Shown: piece after piece, positions 33,217 through 42,860 of the stretch
Numbering within the stretch: the first letter of the stretch is position 1
How the letters are laid out: each line of letters opens with the position of its first letter
Source of the DNA: JAXLSZ01 sp046330315
GTDB lineage: Bacteria; Actinomycetota; Thermoleophilia; Solirubrobacterales; 70-9
Direction of reading: 5' to 3'
DNA length: 64,000 nt
NCBI GenBank assembly: GCA_046330315.1
Contig: JAXLSZ010000008.1
Coordinates: forward strand, 124,001-188,000
Program-made: the position numbers and the translations under genes
The notes under the pieces: generated by a model
The model's database searches: none
Seen by the model: the letters and a program-made list of their open reading frames with translations, nothing else
What the model was told of the DNA's origin: nothing

Positions 33217-33840
33217 CTAGACGGCGGTGGCAGGGGGCGCTTCGGCGGTGGCAGGGGGCGCTTCGGCGGTGGCAGGGGGCGCTTCGGCGGTGGCAGGGGG
33301 CGCTTCGGCGGACCGGCGGCGCCGGCCTTCCCACTGACGCAGTCGGCGGACGTCGCGCCGCACCTGTCCCGGATCGAGGTGGCGGCCCGGCAGGTGCATG
33401 TTCGCGTCGCAGAGCAGTCGCTCCTCGTCGCCCCGGAGCGCCATCCACTTGGCCAGCACGTCGTCGGCGTCGGGGAGGAGCCCGTCTCCGGGGTCGTCGG
33501 CGTCGGGGAAGCCCACGCAGTACTCGCTGAGTAGCTCGCCCGTGGACTCCTCGAAAGCCACGATCGAGCGGTGCGGGTAGACGACATAGCCGTAGCTCCC
33601 CTCTCGGCCGCGGACGTGGAGGAATCCGAGGTCGAGGTACATCGAGTACGCCTCCTCGCCGGCAACCGACCGCAGCAGCCGCCTGGCCCGAAGCTCGGCG
33701 CGCCTCTCGCGGCCGGGGTCGTAGCGCGGCGCCCGCGGCCGGCCGACCCGCCGCCGCGCAGCCCGCCGGATCTCCGCAGTGAACCCGAAGACGCCGATGG
33801 CCGCGACCGCGGCAAGGAGCGCAACGGCGAGCAGCGCCAC
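33217..33840 (-). CDS. Membrane-anchored hypothetical protein with EAPPATA repeat tail
   Basis: A 207-residue protein: one N-terminal transmembrane helix (LLAVALLAAVAAIGVFGF), a basic stretch, a folded middle domain (EEAYSMYLDLGFLHVRGREG, GYVVYPHRSIVAF), and a C-terminus of four perfect seven-residue EAPPATA repeats encoded by 21-base tandem DNA repeats. There is no recognised family. It overlaps neither neighbour but sits one base after the 33842 gene and ten bases before ilvD, so co-transcription is likely. Confidence 0.7.
   Translation of the reverse strand: MALLAVALLAAVAAIGVFGFTAEIRRAARRRVGRPRAPRYDPGRERRAELRARRLLRSVAGEEAYSMYLDLGFLHVRGREGSYGYVVYPHRSIVAFEESTGELLSEYCVGFPDADDPGDGLLPDADDVLAKWMALRGDEERLLCDANMHLPGRHLDPGQVRRDVRRLRQWEGRRRRSAEAPPATAEAPPATAEAPPATAEAPPATAV
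33222..33311. repeat. 21-bp tandem repeat, four perfect copies
   Basis: Four identical 21-base units (33222-33242, 33243-33263, 33264-33284, 33285-33305) plus a partial copy encode the EAPPATA tail of the minus-strand membrane protein. Unit length is a multiple of three, so copy-number change would alter tail length without breaking the frame. Confidence 0.9.
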
Positions 33841-33841
33841 C

Positions 33842-34141
33842 TCAGCCCCCGGCGGCGCGCGGGAAGAAGATCACGCGCTCGGCGTCCCTGGGGATCTCCG
33901 AGAACTCCCGCACCATCTCGGCCCGCCGCCGACCGCCCTCGCCGAGGGGAACCGCAGCCCACATGCCCTCTTCGAGCTGCCGCCGGAACTCGGCGACCAG
34001 CCGCTCCTCGTCCTCGGCAACCTCGATGTCGCCCTCGGCGAGCAGGACGTCCCCGTGGCCGGGCTTCATGCGCACGAACCTCACGAGTGGATTATCGCTC
34101 AACCCCCGTCGGCGCTCCACCCACCTCCCGCCGAGCTTCAC
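33842..34141 (-). CDS. Small conserved hypothetical protein
   Basis: A frame of up to 99 residues. The convincing part begins at MKPGHGDVLLAEGDIEVAED (ATG 34069) and ends with VIFFPRAAGG. It is acidic, alpha/beta in style, and has no signal peptide. GTG 34141, GTG 34084 or ATG 34069 could be the start; none has a strong ribosome-binding site. It ends one base before the membrane protein gene on the same strand. Function is unknown. Confidence 0.55.
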   Translation of the reverse strand: MKLGGRWVERRRGLSDNPLVRFVRMKPGHGDVLLAEGDIEVAEDEERLVAEFRRQLEEGMWAAVPLGEGGRRRAEMVREFSEIPRDAERVIFFPRAAGG

Positions 34142-34155
34142 CTTGGCGCTGCATA

Positions 34156-34968
34156 TCAGCGGTTTCTTGAAGTTCGGCCGCAGTTGAGGGCGTCCACGGG
34201 TCCGGGCCCGGCGCCGATCGAGTGCAGACCGTTGGCCACGGCCTCGGAGGCGAGGCGGGCCGCATCGCGGGCGGCCTCGAGCGGACTCTCCCCGCGGGCC
34301 AGCAGCGCCGCGAGGGCCGAGGAGTGGGTGCAGCCGGAGCCGTGCGCCGCCCCCTCCGGCGCCCGCTCGACCGGGATCTCGACCGCCTCGGTCCCGTCGA
34401 AGAAGACGTCTACGAGGCGCTCGCGGTGACCGCCGGTCACCACGACCGCCGCCGGGCCGAGGGCGTGGACCGCGCGAGCGAGGTCCTCGGCCGTGGCGCG
34501 GTCGCCGAGGCCGCTGAGCGCCCGCGCCTCGGGGACGTTCGGCGTCGCCACCGCGGCCAGGGGCAGGACCTCGCCGATCAGCACTGCGCGGGCGGGGTCG
34601 TCGAGCAGGACTGCGCCGCTCTCGGCGACCATCACCGGGTCGACCACGACCGGGGCATCGCCGACCAGGCCCAGGGCCTCGACCACCGCGGCGGCCGTTC
34701 CGGCCGTGCCGAGCATCCCGACCTTGGCCGCATCGACCCCGATGTCGGAGACGACGGCGCGGACCTGCTCGACGATCATCTCACCCGGGACCGGCTCCAC
34801 CGCGGTGACCTCGATCGTGTTCTGCGCGGTGATCGCGGTGATCGCCGTCATCCCGTGGACGCCGCAGCGCGCGAACGCCTTCAGGTCGGCCTGGACCCCC
34901 GCGCCCCCTCCGGAGTCAGAGCCGGCGATCGAGAGGACCGTGGGCACCGTTGCCGTCTGGGATCTCAT
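34156..34968 (-). CDS. thiD: Hydroxymethylpyrimidine/phosphomethylpyrimidine kinase
   Basis: A 270-residue ribokinase-fold enzyme that phosphorylates HMP and HMP-P for thiamine synthesis. Motifs are SIAGSDSGGGAGVQADLKAF at the N-terminus, TAITAQNT, VVVDPVMVAESGA, and anion-hole/catalytic HGSGCTHSSALAALLARG near the C-terminus. No thi box riboswitch is seen upstream, and no other thi gene is present. It lies 27 bases after dprA on the same strand. Confidence 0.95.
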   Translation of the reverse strand: MRSQTATVPTVLSIAGSDSGGGAGVQADLKAFARCGVHGMTAITAITAQNTIEVTAVEPVPGEMIVEQVRAVVSDIGVDAAKVGMLGTAGTAAAVVEALGLVGDAPVVVDPVMVAESGAVLLDDPARAVLIGEVLPLAAVATPNVPEARALSGLGDRATAEDLARAVHALGPAAVVVTGGHRERLVDVFFDGTEAVEIPVERAPEGAAHGSGCTHSSALAALLARGESPLEAARDAARLASEAVANGLHSIGAGPGPVDALNCGRTSRNR

Positions 34969-34995
34969 CGGTTCGCCGTCTCCACGCCGGGCAGG

Positions 34996-36105
34996 TTACG
35001 GAGGGGCGAGAGCCGTGCGCACGTAGGCCCCCAGAGGGGAGCCGCGGAGGTAGCCGAGCAGCTCGAGCCGGGCGAGGGCCAGGGAGAGCTCCGGGCCCCC
35101 CAGGCCGAGCGCGCCGGCGACCGCGTCGGGGTTGCCGCCCAGCCGCTCGAACCCTGCCAGGACCTCCGCGAGCGCCGGTTCGAGCGGGGGCCCGGGCGGG
35201 CGCTCCGGCACGGCGCCCGGCCCGAGCATCGCGTCCAGGACGTCCTGAGCACCGCGGACCACACAGGCGCCGCGGCTGAGCAGCTCGTTGGTGGCGGCGG
35301 AGAGGCCCGAGTTGACGGGACCCGGCACGGCGCCGACGTCGCGCCCCAGCTCGGCGGCCATCTCGGCCGTGATCAGCGAGCCCGAGCGGACCGCAGCCTC
35401 GACCACGACGGTCATCGAGGCGAGCCCCGCCATGACCCGGTTGCGCGCCGGGAAGGTCCAGCGCCACGGTGTGGCCCCGGGCGCCAGCTCTGAGACGATC
35501 AGCCCCGACTCCCCGATCCGCCGGTGCAGCGACCGGTGGGCGGCGGGGTAGGCCACGTCGGGTCCGCAGCCCGTCACCGCCACGGTCATCCCCCTTTCCA
35601 GAGCGCCCCGGTGGGCCGCTGCGTCGATCCCGAAGGCGAGGCCGCTGGCCACGAGGAGCCCGGTCCCGGCCAGCTCGGAGCCGAGGCTCCGGGCGACCTC
35701 CCTGCCGTAGGCGGTGGCCCGCCGCGAGCCGACCACCGTCACCGTCGCGCCGGGGTCGAGCAGCTCCAGCCGCCCCGGGTCCCCCCGGCAGATCAGCGAG
35801 CGGGGAGCGTCGCGGGCCTCCCTCAACCCGGCCGGGAACCGCTCGTCGTGGCGGCAGACCGCCCAGGCCCCCGCCGCCCGCACGCGCCCGCGGATCTCGC
35901 TCTCGGAGACCCCGGCGACGTCCGAGAGGATCGCCGCCGCGCCCCTGGGGGCGACGGCCCGCGCGAGGTCCTCGTCGTCGAGGCCGAGAAGCTCCGGGGA
36001 CCGCGAGCCGGGCCGCCCGGTGGCGACGCGCTCGATGTACGGGGACAGCGCGACCAGCAGCCAGGCCCGCCGCAGGCACCCCGCACAGGCCCGGAGATCG
36101 CTCAC
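34996..36105 (-). CDS. dprA: DNA processing protein DprA (Smf)
   Basis: A 369-residue DprA with a Rossmann core: VTVVGSRRATAYGREVARSL, LVASGLAFGIDAAAHRGAL, AVTGCGPDVAYPAAHRSL, and SGSLITAEMAAELGRDVGAV. It loads RecA on incoming single-stranded DNA during transformation. The C-terminal 70 residues look like the winged-helix domain (DAVAGALGLGGPELSLALAR). Its start overlaps the comM-like stop (ATGA). Unlike in many genomes it is followed by thiD, not topA. Confidence 0.95.
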   Translation of the reverse strand: MSDLRACAGCLRRAWLLVALSPYIERVATGRPGSRSPELLGLDDEDLARAVAPRGAAAILSDVAGVSESEIRGRVRAAGAWAVCRHDERFPAGLREARDAPRSLICRGDPGRLELLDPGATVTVVGSRRATAYGREVARSLGSELAGTGLLVASGLAFGIDAAAHRGALERGMTVAVTGCGPDVAYPAAHRSLHRRIGESGLIVSELAPGATPWRWTFPARNRVMAGLASMTVVVEAAVRSGSLITAEMAAELGRDVGAVPGPVNSGLSAATNELLSRGACVVRGAQDVLDAMLGPGAVPERPPGPPLEPALAEVLAGFERLGGNPDAVAGALGLGGPELSLALARLELLGYLRGSPLGAYVRTALAPP

Positions 36106-37589
36106 GTCTCCTCGCGGCGGCGAAGCTCCAGTGCCCGCGCCAGCGCCTCGGGGCCGATCTCGTCGGTCGCCTCGAGGTCGGCGATCGTGCGCGCGACCCG
36201 GATCACCCGGTCGTGGGCACGGCCGCTCAGCCGCTCGCCGCGATAGGCAGCGGCCAGAATCTCCGAGGCCTCGCCGCTGAGCGGCGCATCACGGGTCTGC
36301 GCCGGCGTCATTGCCGCATTGCGCCTCCCCGCCCCCAGCCTCGCCTCCTGGCGGGCGCGGGCCGGCGCAACCCGTTCCCGGATCGCCGCCGAGCCCTCCC
36401 CCGGCGGGCCGGCGATCTCCCCCGGCGCGGGCTGGGAGACCGAGACCACGATGTCCATGCGGTCGGCGAGCGCCCCGCTGAGACGCCGCGCGTAGCGGCT
36501 CACCTCCAGCGGCGTGCAGCGGCATCCGGGGTCCGCCTCGCCGCGGCCGCACGGGCAGGGGTTCGCTGCGGCGACGAGCATGAAGTCACAGGGAAGGCAA
36601 CGGCCGGAGCCGGTTCGCGAGATCGTCACCTGGCGGTCCTCCAGCGGCCCGCGCAGCGCCTCCAGGGCGTCCCGCCGGAACTCTGCGATCTCGTCGAGGA
36701 AGAGCACGCCGCCGTGGGCGAGGGTCACCTCGCCGGGCCGCGGCGGGTTGCCGCCCCCGACCAGCCCCGCCACCGAGATCGTGTGGTGCGGAGCGCGGAA
36801 GGGACGCCGGCCCGCGGTCCGGTCCAGCAGCCCGCAGGCGCTGGCGATCCGCGCCAGCTCGAGCGCCTCCTCCAGCCCGGGCGCCGGCAGGATCGAGGGC
36901 AGGCGCCGCGCCGCGAGCGACTTGCCGGCCCCGGGCGGGCCGACGATCAGCAGGCTGTGGCCGCCCGCGGCCGCCACCTCGAGGGCGAACCGAAGCCGTG
37001 GCTGGCCCCGCAGGTCGGCGAGGTCCGGGCCCTCCGCCGCCTCGCGCACCAGGCGAAGGGGCCGTGGCCGGGAGGGCCTCCACCCCCCGTCGGCGAGGCC
37101 CTTGAGCTGGGCGAGGCTCTCCACCGGGAGGACCTCGACGTCCCCGGCAAGCGCCGCCTCGGGCCCGTTGACGGCCGGCAGGACGATCGCCCGGCCGGCC
37201 CGTCTGGCCTCCTCGGCCATCGCCAGGGCCCCGGGCACGCTGCGCACGGCCCCGTCGAGCGCCAGCTCGCCGGTGACCGCCGCCCGCCCGAACGACTCGG
37301 AGCGGACCTGGCCGGAGGCGATCAGCAGGGAGAGGGCGATCGCCAGATCGAGCCCCGGCCCCGCCTTCCGCAGGCTCGCCGGAGCCAAGTTGACCGTTAT
37401 CCGGCACTGCGGGAAGTCGAAGCCGCAGTTCTGGAGGGCGGCCCGGACCCGCTCCCTGGCCTCGCGGACCGCGACGTCCGGGAGGCCCACGATGCTGAAG
37501 GCCGGAAGCCCCCTGTGGACATCGGCCTCCACCTGCACCGGCCGGGCGGAGACGCCGTCCAGGGTGAAGGCGCGAACCGTCGCGAGCAT
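36102..37589 (-). CDS. YifB/ComM-type Mg-chelatase-like AAA ATPase
   Basis: A 495-residue protein with an N-terminal Lon-like S5 fold (VQVEADVHRGLPAFSIVGLP), a central AAA domain with Walker A IVGPPGAGKSLAARRLPSIL and Walker B VLFLDEIAEFRRDALE, and a C-terminal zinc-containing segment (CLPCDFMLVAAANPCPCG). ComM helps branch migration in natural transformation. It is coupled to dprA by a four-base overlap, a common pairing. It is divergent from yraN. Confidence 0.95.
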   Translation of the reverse strand: MLATVRAFTLDGVSARPVQVEADVHRGLPAFSIVGLPDVAVREARERVRAALQNCGFDFPQCRITVNLAPASLRKAGPGLDLAIALSLLIASGQVRSESFGRAAVTGELALDGAVRSVPGALAMAEEARRAGRAIVLPAVNGPEAALAGDVEVLPVESLAQLKGLADGGWRPSRPRPLRLVREAAEGPDLADLRGQPRLRFALEVAAAGGHSLLIVGPPGAGKSLAARRLPSILPAPGLEEALELARIASACGLLDRTAGRRPFRAPHHTISVAGLVGGGNPPRPGEVTLAHGGVLFLDEIAEFRRDALEALRGPLEDRQVTISRTGSGRCLPCDFMLVAAANPCPCGRGEADPGCRCTPLEVSRYARRLSGALADRMDIVVSVSQPAPGEIAGPPGEGSAAIRERVAPARARQEARLGAGRRNAAMTPAQTRDAPLSGEASEILAAAYRGERLSGRAHDRVIRVARTIADLEATDEIGPEALARALELRRREET

Positions 37590-37720
37590 GCCGCCAAGCT
37601 AGACGGCGCGGGATGCCCGGTTGCCCGCGAGAAGTCAGGAAATCGCCACATCCTGCGCGCCACCGATGCGCAGGCCGGGGCTAGCGTGGCCCGGTGCCGT
37701 GGAATCCGCAGAGAAACGAC

Positions 37721-37763
37721 CGGCCGATGACCGAGACGCGGGCCGGCCGATGACCGAGACGCG
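37721..37763. repeat. 23-bp tandem duplication at the yraN start
   Basis: A 20-base string is repeated perfectly at 37721-37740 and 37744-37763. Both copies contain an ATG. The first copy opens an eight-codon ORF (MTETRAGR) whose TGA overlaps the second ATG, the yraN start, as ATGA. Confidence 0.85.
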
Positions 37764-38127
37764 CCGCGCGCTGGGTCGCGCCGCCGAGGAGCTGGTGGCC
37801 TCGCGCCTCGTCGATGCAGGCTGGCGGATCCTCTGCCGCAACGCCCGCACCCGCTACGGCGAGATAGACATCGTCGGCATGGACTCCGGCGTCCTGGTCT
37901 TCGTCGAGGTGAAGGCCGGGCGTGCGGGGAGGGCGCGGGGGCCCGAGCGCCCGGTGCTCGCGGTCGGGCCGGACAAGCGGCGCCGGATCCGGCGCCTCGC
38001 CGCGGCGTGGCTGGCGGCGGGCAGCTGCGACATGCCCTGGCGCGCGATCCGCTTCGACGCGATCGGCGTCACCTACTCCGCCGCGGGCACGGTCGAGGGC
38101 TACGAGCACCTCCGCGGGGCCTTCTGA
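37750..38127 (+). CDS. YraN family (UPF0102) nuclease-like protein
   Basis: ATG 37750 gives 125 residues. The fold is an endonuclease-like PD-(D/E)XK: RAAEELVASRLVDAGWRIL, then GEIDIVGMDSGVLVFVEVKA with the D...ExK active-site pattern. The family is widespread, often next to rnhB and rplS as here; its cellular role is not settled. The start lies in a duplicated 23-base region that produces a tiny coupled upstream ORF. It converges with rnhB, leaving 20 bases between the stops. Confidence 0.9.
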   Translation: MTETRRALGRAAEELVASRLVDAGWRILCRNARTRYGEIDIVGMDSGVLVFVEVKAGRAGRARGPERPVLAVGPDKRRRIRRLAAAWLAAGSCDMPWRAIRFDAIGVTYSAAGTVEGYEHLRGAF

Positions 38128-38147
38128 GGTACGGCCCCCCGGCCCGC

Positions 38148-38906
38148 TCAGCCCGCCAGCTCGAGCTGGCTGTAGGCGACCGACTGGAAGGAGCGGCGGT
38201 GCAGCGGCGAGATCCCGCTGCGGGCGATCGCCTCACGGTGCTCGGGGGTCGAGTAGCCGACGTTCTCGTCGAACTCCCACTCCGGGTGGCGAGCGGCGGC
38301 CTCGTGCATGTAGCGGTCGCGGCTCACCTTGGCGATCACCGAGGCGGCGGCGATCGCCGCGCTGGTGCTGTCCCCCTTGACCACCGCCGTGTGCGGCAGC
38401 GGGCAGCCGGGCAGACGGAAGCCGTCGACCAGGTGGACGGCCCCGGGGGCCTCGAGGCGGAGCAGCGCGGTTGCGAGGGCCTCGACGTTGGTGACGTGGA
38501 GCCCGCGCTCGTCGATCCCCCTCACGCAGCGGAAGACGACGCTGACCCTGGCCGCGGCCCGCAGCACCTTCGGGTAGAGCTCCCCGCGGAGCTCGGCGGT
38601 CATCTGCTTGGAGTCGTGCAGGCCGGCCAGGGCGCGGCGGTCGGAGAGGCCGAGGGCGCGGTGGTCGATCAGCACCCCGGCGGCGACCAGCGGGCCGGCC
38701 AGGGACCCCCTGCCGGCCTCGTCGGCGCCGGCCACCAGCGGCGAGCCCAGCGCGCGGTCGTAGGCGAAGAGCTTGCGGGTGCGGGCCGAGCGCCGTCGCC
38801 TAGAGGATGCCGATCCGGTCCGGCGGCCAGTAGGTGGCGAAGGCCTTGCCGATGATCCAGTCCCTGGGGACGGGGCCCCAGAACCTGCTGTCGTCGCTCG
38901 AGCCAC
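38148..38906 (-). CDS. rnhB: Ribonuclease HII
   Basis: RNase HII removes ribonucleotides from DNA. The conserved part starts at TRKLFAYDRALGSP (about 38785). The catalytic acidic residues are in VAGADEAGRGSLAGPL (DE pair), HLVDGFRLPG (Asp) and the Asp/Glu of SVIAKVSRDRYM. Upstream of the conserved part there is no in-frame ATG, GTG or TTG until GTG 38906, which lies inside lepB. The coordinates given use that start, making 252 residues, but a non-standard start near 38800 is possible. Confidence 0.82.
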   Translation of the reverse strand: MARATTAGSGAPSPGTGSSARPSPPTGRRTGSASSRRRRSARTRKLFAYDRALGSPLVAGADEAGRGSLAGPLVAAGVLIDHRALGLSDRRALAGLHDSKQMTAELRGELYPKVLRAAARVSVVFRCVRGIDERGLHVTNVEALATALLRLEAPGAVHLVDGFRLPGCPLPHTAVVKGDSTSAAIAAASVIAKVSRDRYMHEAAARHPEWEFDENVGYSTPEHREAIARSGISPLHRRSFQSVAYSQLELAG

Positions 38907-39366
38907 GGTTGTCGCCCATCATGAAGTAGTGGTCGGGTGGAATGGTGATCGGCTTCGGGAGGTTGCAGGCGCCTCCCCCCCGGCTGCAGGGGATGATGTA
39001 GCCCTCGTCCGTCTTGGCGACGCCGTTGACCACCGGGTGCCCGCCGCGGACGCTGAGCGTGTCGCCCGGCCCGGCGACGATCCGCTTGATGAAGTTCTGG
39101 TCGGACTCGGCCTTCGTGGGCCTCGGGCAGGCCTGGGTGGGCGGATGGCGCACCCCGCACTCGGCTCCCTGATCCGCGCCGGCGGGGGGATGGAACACCA
39201 CGATGTCCCCGATCCCGGGGTCGGTGAAGTGGTAGACGAACCGGTTGACCAGCACCCTCTGGCCGACGTCGAGCGTCGGCTCCATCGACTCGGAGGGGAT
39301 CTGATAGGGCTTGACGATCCAGGCCTGGATCGCCAGGGCGAGGCCCAGCGCCAGCAGCACGATCAC
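38800..39366 (-). CDS. lepB: Signal peptidase I
   Basis: GTG 39366 gives 188 residues; a more upstream start (about 39400) would add a basic N-terminus (KPKSARGGFVELV). One membrane helix (VLLALGLALAIQAWIV) precedes the serine motif PYQIPSESMEPTL; the lysine is in NFIKRIVAGPGDTL, and HYFMMGDNRGSSDDSRFWGP is box E. It cleaves Sec and Tat signal peptides outside the membrane, so it would process the secreted proteins in this window. It lies between rplS and rnhB. Confidence 0.93.
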   Translation of the reverse strand: MIVLLALGLALAIQAWIVKPYQIPSESMEPTLDVGQRVLVNRFVYHFTDPGIGDIVVFHPPAGADQGAECGVRHPPTQACPRPTKAESDQNFIKRIVAGPGDTLSVRGGHPVVNGVAKTDEGYIIPCSRGGGACNLPKPITIPPDHYFMMGDNRGSSDDSRFWGPVPRDWIIGKAFATYWPPDRIGIL

Positions 39367-39419
39367 GACGAGCTCGACGAAACCGCCGCGGGCGCTCTTC
39401 GGTTTGGGGATCAGCGCGT

Positions 39420-40076
39420 TCAGCCCGCGTCCTTGCCGGACCCGCCGCCGGTCTCCCCGTCTCCCCCGTCCTCGCTCTCAGCGGAACCCTCGCTCTGGGC
39501 CCCGGCTTCCTCCGCGGCCGTCTCCGGTCCATCCTCTTCCGCGGCCGTATCGGCCGCCTCCTCCTCGGCGGAGGGCTCGGCCTCGGGGGCCTTGTCCCCC
39601 TCGGGCTCCTCCCCCTCGGGCGCCGCGGCCTCAGGGGCCTCCGCCGGGACGACCTCGCTCTGCGCGACGCCCTCGGAGTCGATCGCCTCGCCGGCCTGGG
39701 CCGGCGCGCCGATCACCTCCTCGTCGATGCCCCAGCGGCGCTCGGCGACGCGGGCCGCCTTGCCGACGCGCCCGCGCAGGTAATAGAGCTTCGCGCGCCG
39801 CACGTCGCCGCGGGCGGCGATCTCGAGCCGCTCGATCTTCGGGGAGTGCAGCGGAAAGGTCCGCTCGACCCCGACCCCGAACGACTGCTTGCGGACCGTG
39901 AAGGTCTCGCGCGCGCCCGAGCCCTGGCGCTTCAGCACGACGCCCTCGAATACCTGGGTGCGGCGCCGGCTTCCCTCGACCACCTGGAAGTGGACCCGCA
40001 CGCGGTCGCCGGGCCCGAACGACGGCAGGCCGTCCTTCAGGTACTTCCGCTCGAGGCTGTCGATGATCGTGCTCAT
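39420..40076 (-). CDS. rplS: Ribosomal protein bL19 with an acidic C-terminal extension
   Basis: ATG 40076 gives 218 residues. Residues 1-120 are normal bL19 (KYLKDGLPSFGPGDRVRVHF, GVERTFPLHSPKIERLEI). Usual bL19 ends there at about 115. Here about 96 residues follow, almost entirely Glu, Ala, Pro, Gly and Ser, with no charge-balancing lysines. The extension starts after RWGIDEEVIG in the same frame and runs to the stop before lepB. It lies in the trmD-rplS-lepB order common in bacteria. Confidence 0.93.
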   Translation of the reverse strand: MSTIIDSLERKYLKDGLPSFGPGDRVRVHFQVVEGSRRRTQVFEGVVLKRQGSGARETFTVRKQSFGVGVERTFPLHSPKIERLEIAARGDVRRAKLYYLRGRVGKAARVAERRWGIDEEVIGAPAQAGEAIDSEGVAQSEVVPAEAPEAAAPEGEEPEGDKAPEAEPSAEEEAADTAAEEDGPETAAEEAGAQSEGSAESEDGGDGETGGGSGKDAG

Positions 40077-40198
40077 TGCCGGTTGGGCCCGCGGCCGGTG
40101 CGTGCGAGAAAAAACCGCGAGGCAGCACGGCCCGCGCGGTGGCGGAATGGTAGCGACTCGCGGCCTGCCCCGGCGCGCGGCGCCGCGGCCCGCACGAC

Positions 40199-40876
40199 TC
40201 AGCCCGCCGGGTGTCCGAGCCGCTCCGCGCGCTCGCGGCTGCGCTGCTCGCGCCACTCGGAGATGCGCCGGTGATCGCCGGAGAGCAGCACCTCGGGCAC
40301 CCCCCATCCCCGGTAGTCCGGAGGGCGCGTGTAGTGCGGGTACTCGGGCCTGCCGGCGAGCGCCGGGCTGAACGATTCCTCCACCGCGCTGCGCTCGTCG
40401 CCGAGCGCCCCCGGCAGCTTGCGGACCACGGCATCGGCCAGGACCATCGCCGCCAGCTCGCCCCCGGCCAGCACGTAGCGGCCGATCGAGACCTCTTCGT
40501 CGGCCAGGTGGTCGTGGACCCGCTGGTCGAAGCCCTCGTAGCGCCCGCACAGCAGCGCCAGCCCGGGCTCCGCCGCGAGCTCGGAGGCGAGCGCGTCGTC
40601 CAGCAGCCGCCCCCCCGGAGTGAGCAGGACGACCCGCGGCCGCTCGCCGTCCCGGTAGGCGGAGCGCAGGGCGGCGTCGACAACGTCCACCCGGATGACC
40701 ATCCCGGCGCCACCCCCGTAGGGCGTGTCGTCGACCTTGCCGGCTCCCAGAGGGGTCGAGTCGCGAAGGTTGATCAACCTCAGGGACGAGCCGCGCTCCA
40801 GCGCGTTCTGGACCGGGCGCTGGGCGGCGAACCACCCGAAGGCCTCGGGGAAGAGCGTGAAGACGTCGAGGCGCAC
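40199..40876 (-). CDS. trmD: tRNA (guanine-N1)-methyltransferase
   Basis: A 225-residue SPOUT enzyme methylating G37 of tRNAs. It starts MRLDVFTLFPEAF; the SAM-binding knot has LLCGRYEGFDQRV and DEEVSIGRYVLAGGELAA, and DDTPYGGGAGMV is also conserved. The C-terminus is as expected (HYTRPPDYRGWGVPEVLLSG). It sits between khpA and rplS in the classical rpsP-rimM-trmD-rplS order, but rimM is absent and replaced by the KH protein. Confidence 0.96.
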   Translation of the reverse strand: MRLDVFTLFPEAFGWFAAQRPVQNALERGSSLRLINLRDSTPLGAGKVDDTPYGGGAGMVIRVDVVDAALRSAYRDGERPRVVLLTPGGRLLDDALASELAAEPGLALLCGRYEGFDQRVHDHLADEEVSIGRYVLAGGELAAMVLADAVVRKLPGALGDERSAVEESFSPALAGRPEYPHYTRPPDYRGWGVPEVLLSGDHRRISEWREQRSRERAERLGHPAG

Positions 40877-40896
40877 GGCCCGGACCCGCCGCGGCC

Positions 40897-41127
40897 CTAG
40901 TCGAGGATGTCGACGATCACGCGGCGCTCGAGGCGCACCGCAGCCGCCTTGGCGACCGCGCGGATCGCGTTTGCGACCCGCCCGCCCTTGCCGATCACCC
41001 TGCCCAGGTCGCCCTCGGCCACCGTGATCTCGTAGACGAGGTCGCCGTCCTCCTCGACCTCCTCGACGGAGACCGCGCCGGGTTCCTCGACCAGCGCCTT
41101 GGTGAGGAACTCGAGCAGGTCCTTCAC
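40897..41127 (-). CDS. khpA: KH-domain RNA-binding protein KhpA
   Basis: A 76-residue single KH domain protein: VYEITVAEGDLGRVIGKGGR (with the GxxG loop GKGG) and VANAIRAVAKAAAVRLERRV. KhpA proteins bind RNA and in other bacteria act with KhpB in cell-division control. It lies seven bases after rpsP and twenty before trmD. Confidence 0.93.
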   Translation of the reverse strand: MKDLLEFLTKALVEEPGAVSVEEVEEDGDLVYEITVAEGDLGRVIGKGGRVANAIRAVAKAAAVRLERRVIVDILD

Positions 41128-41134
41128 GGGAGGC

Positions 41135-41389
41135 TCAGCTGCCGGAGGCCTCGATGCCCCGGGAGCGGAGCAGCCCGGCGACCGTCTCGGAGGGCTGGGC
41201 CCCCCGGTCGAGCCAGTGGCGGGCCCGCTCCTCGTCGATCTCGACCACCGAGGGCTCGGTCTGCGGGTTGTAGCGGCCGATCGTCTCGATCGTGCGGCCG
41301 TCGCGGGGGGAGCGCTTGTCGGCGACCACCACGCGCCAGATCGGGTTCTTCTTCGAACCCACCCTCCTGAGTCTGATTCGCACTGCCAT
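41135..41389 (-). CDS. rpsP: Ribosomal protein bS16
   Basis: An 84-residue bS16: MAVRIRLRRVGSKKNPIWRV at the N-terminus, then IGRYNPQTEPSVVEIDEERA and HWLDRGAQPSETV. Length and motifs are normal. It lies 22 bases after ffh and seven before khpA in one minus-strand run. Confidence 0.97.
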   Translation of the reverse strand: MAVRIRLRRVGSKKNPIWRVVVADKRSPRDGRTIETIGRYNPQTEPSVVEIDEERARHWLDRGAQPSETVAGLLRSRGIEASGS

Positions 41390-41411
41390 GGCCGCGGAAG
41401 GTTACAGACTG

Positions 41412-42782
<1,371 letters not shown>

Positions 42783-42860
42783 TGCGGCCAGCTTAGTCGC
42801 CCCCGGCCGCGGCGACCGGATCCCTTCATCCGGGGTCCCGCCCCTCACTACGATTACTGT

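Noticed and set aside
33222..33311. CRISPR array or noncoding satellite
   Set aside because: The 21-base units are contiguous, in frame and coding (EAPPATA).
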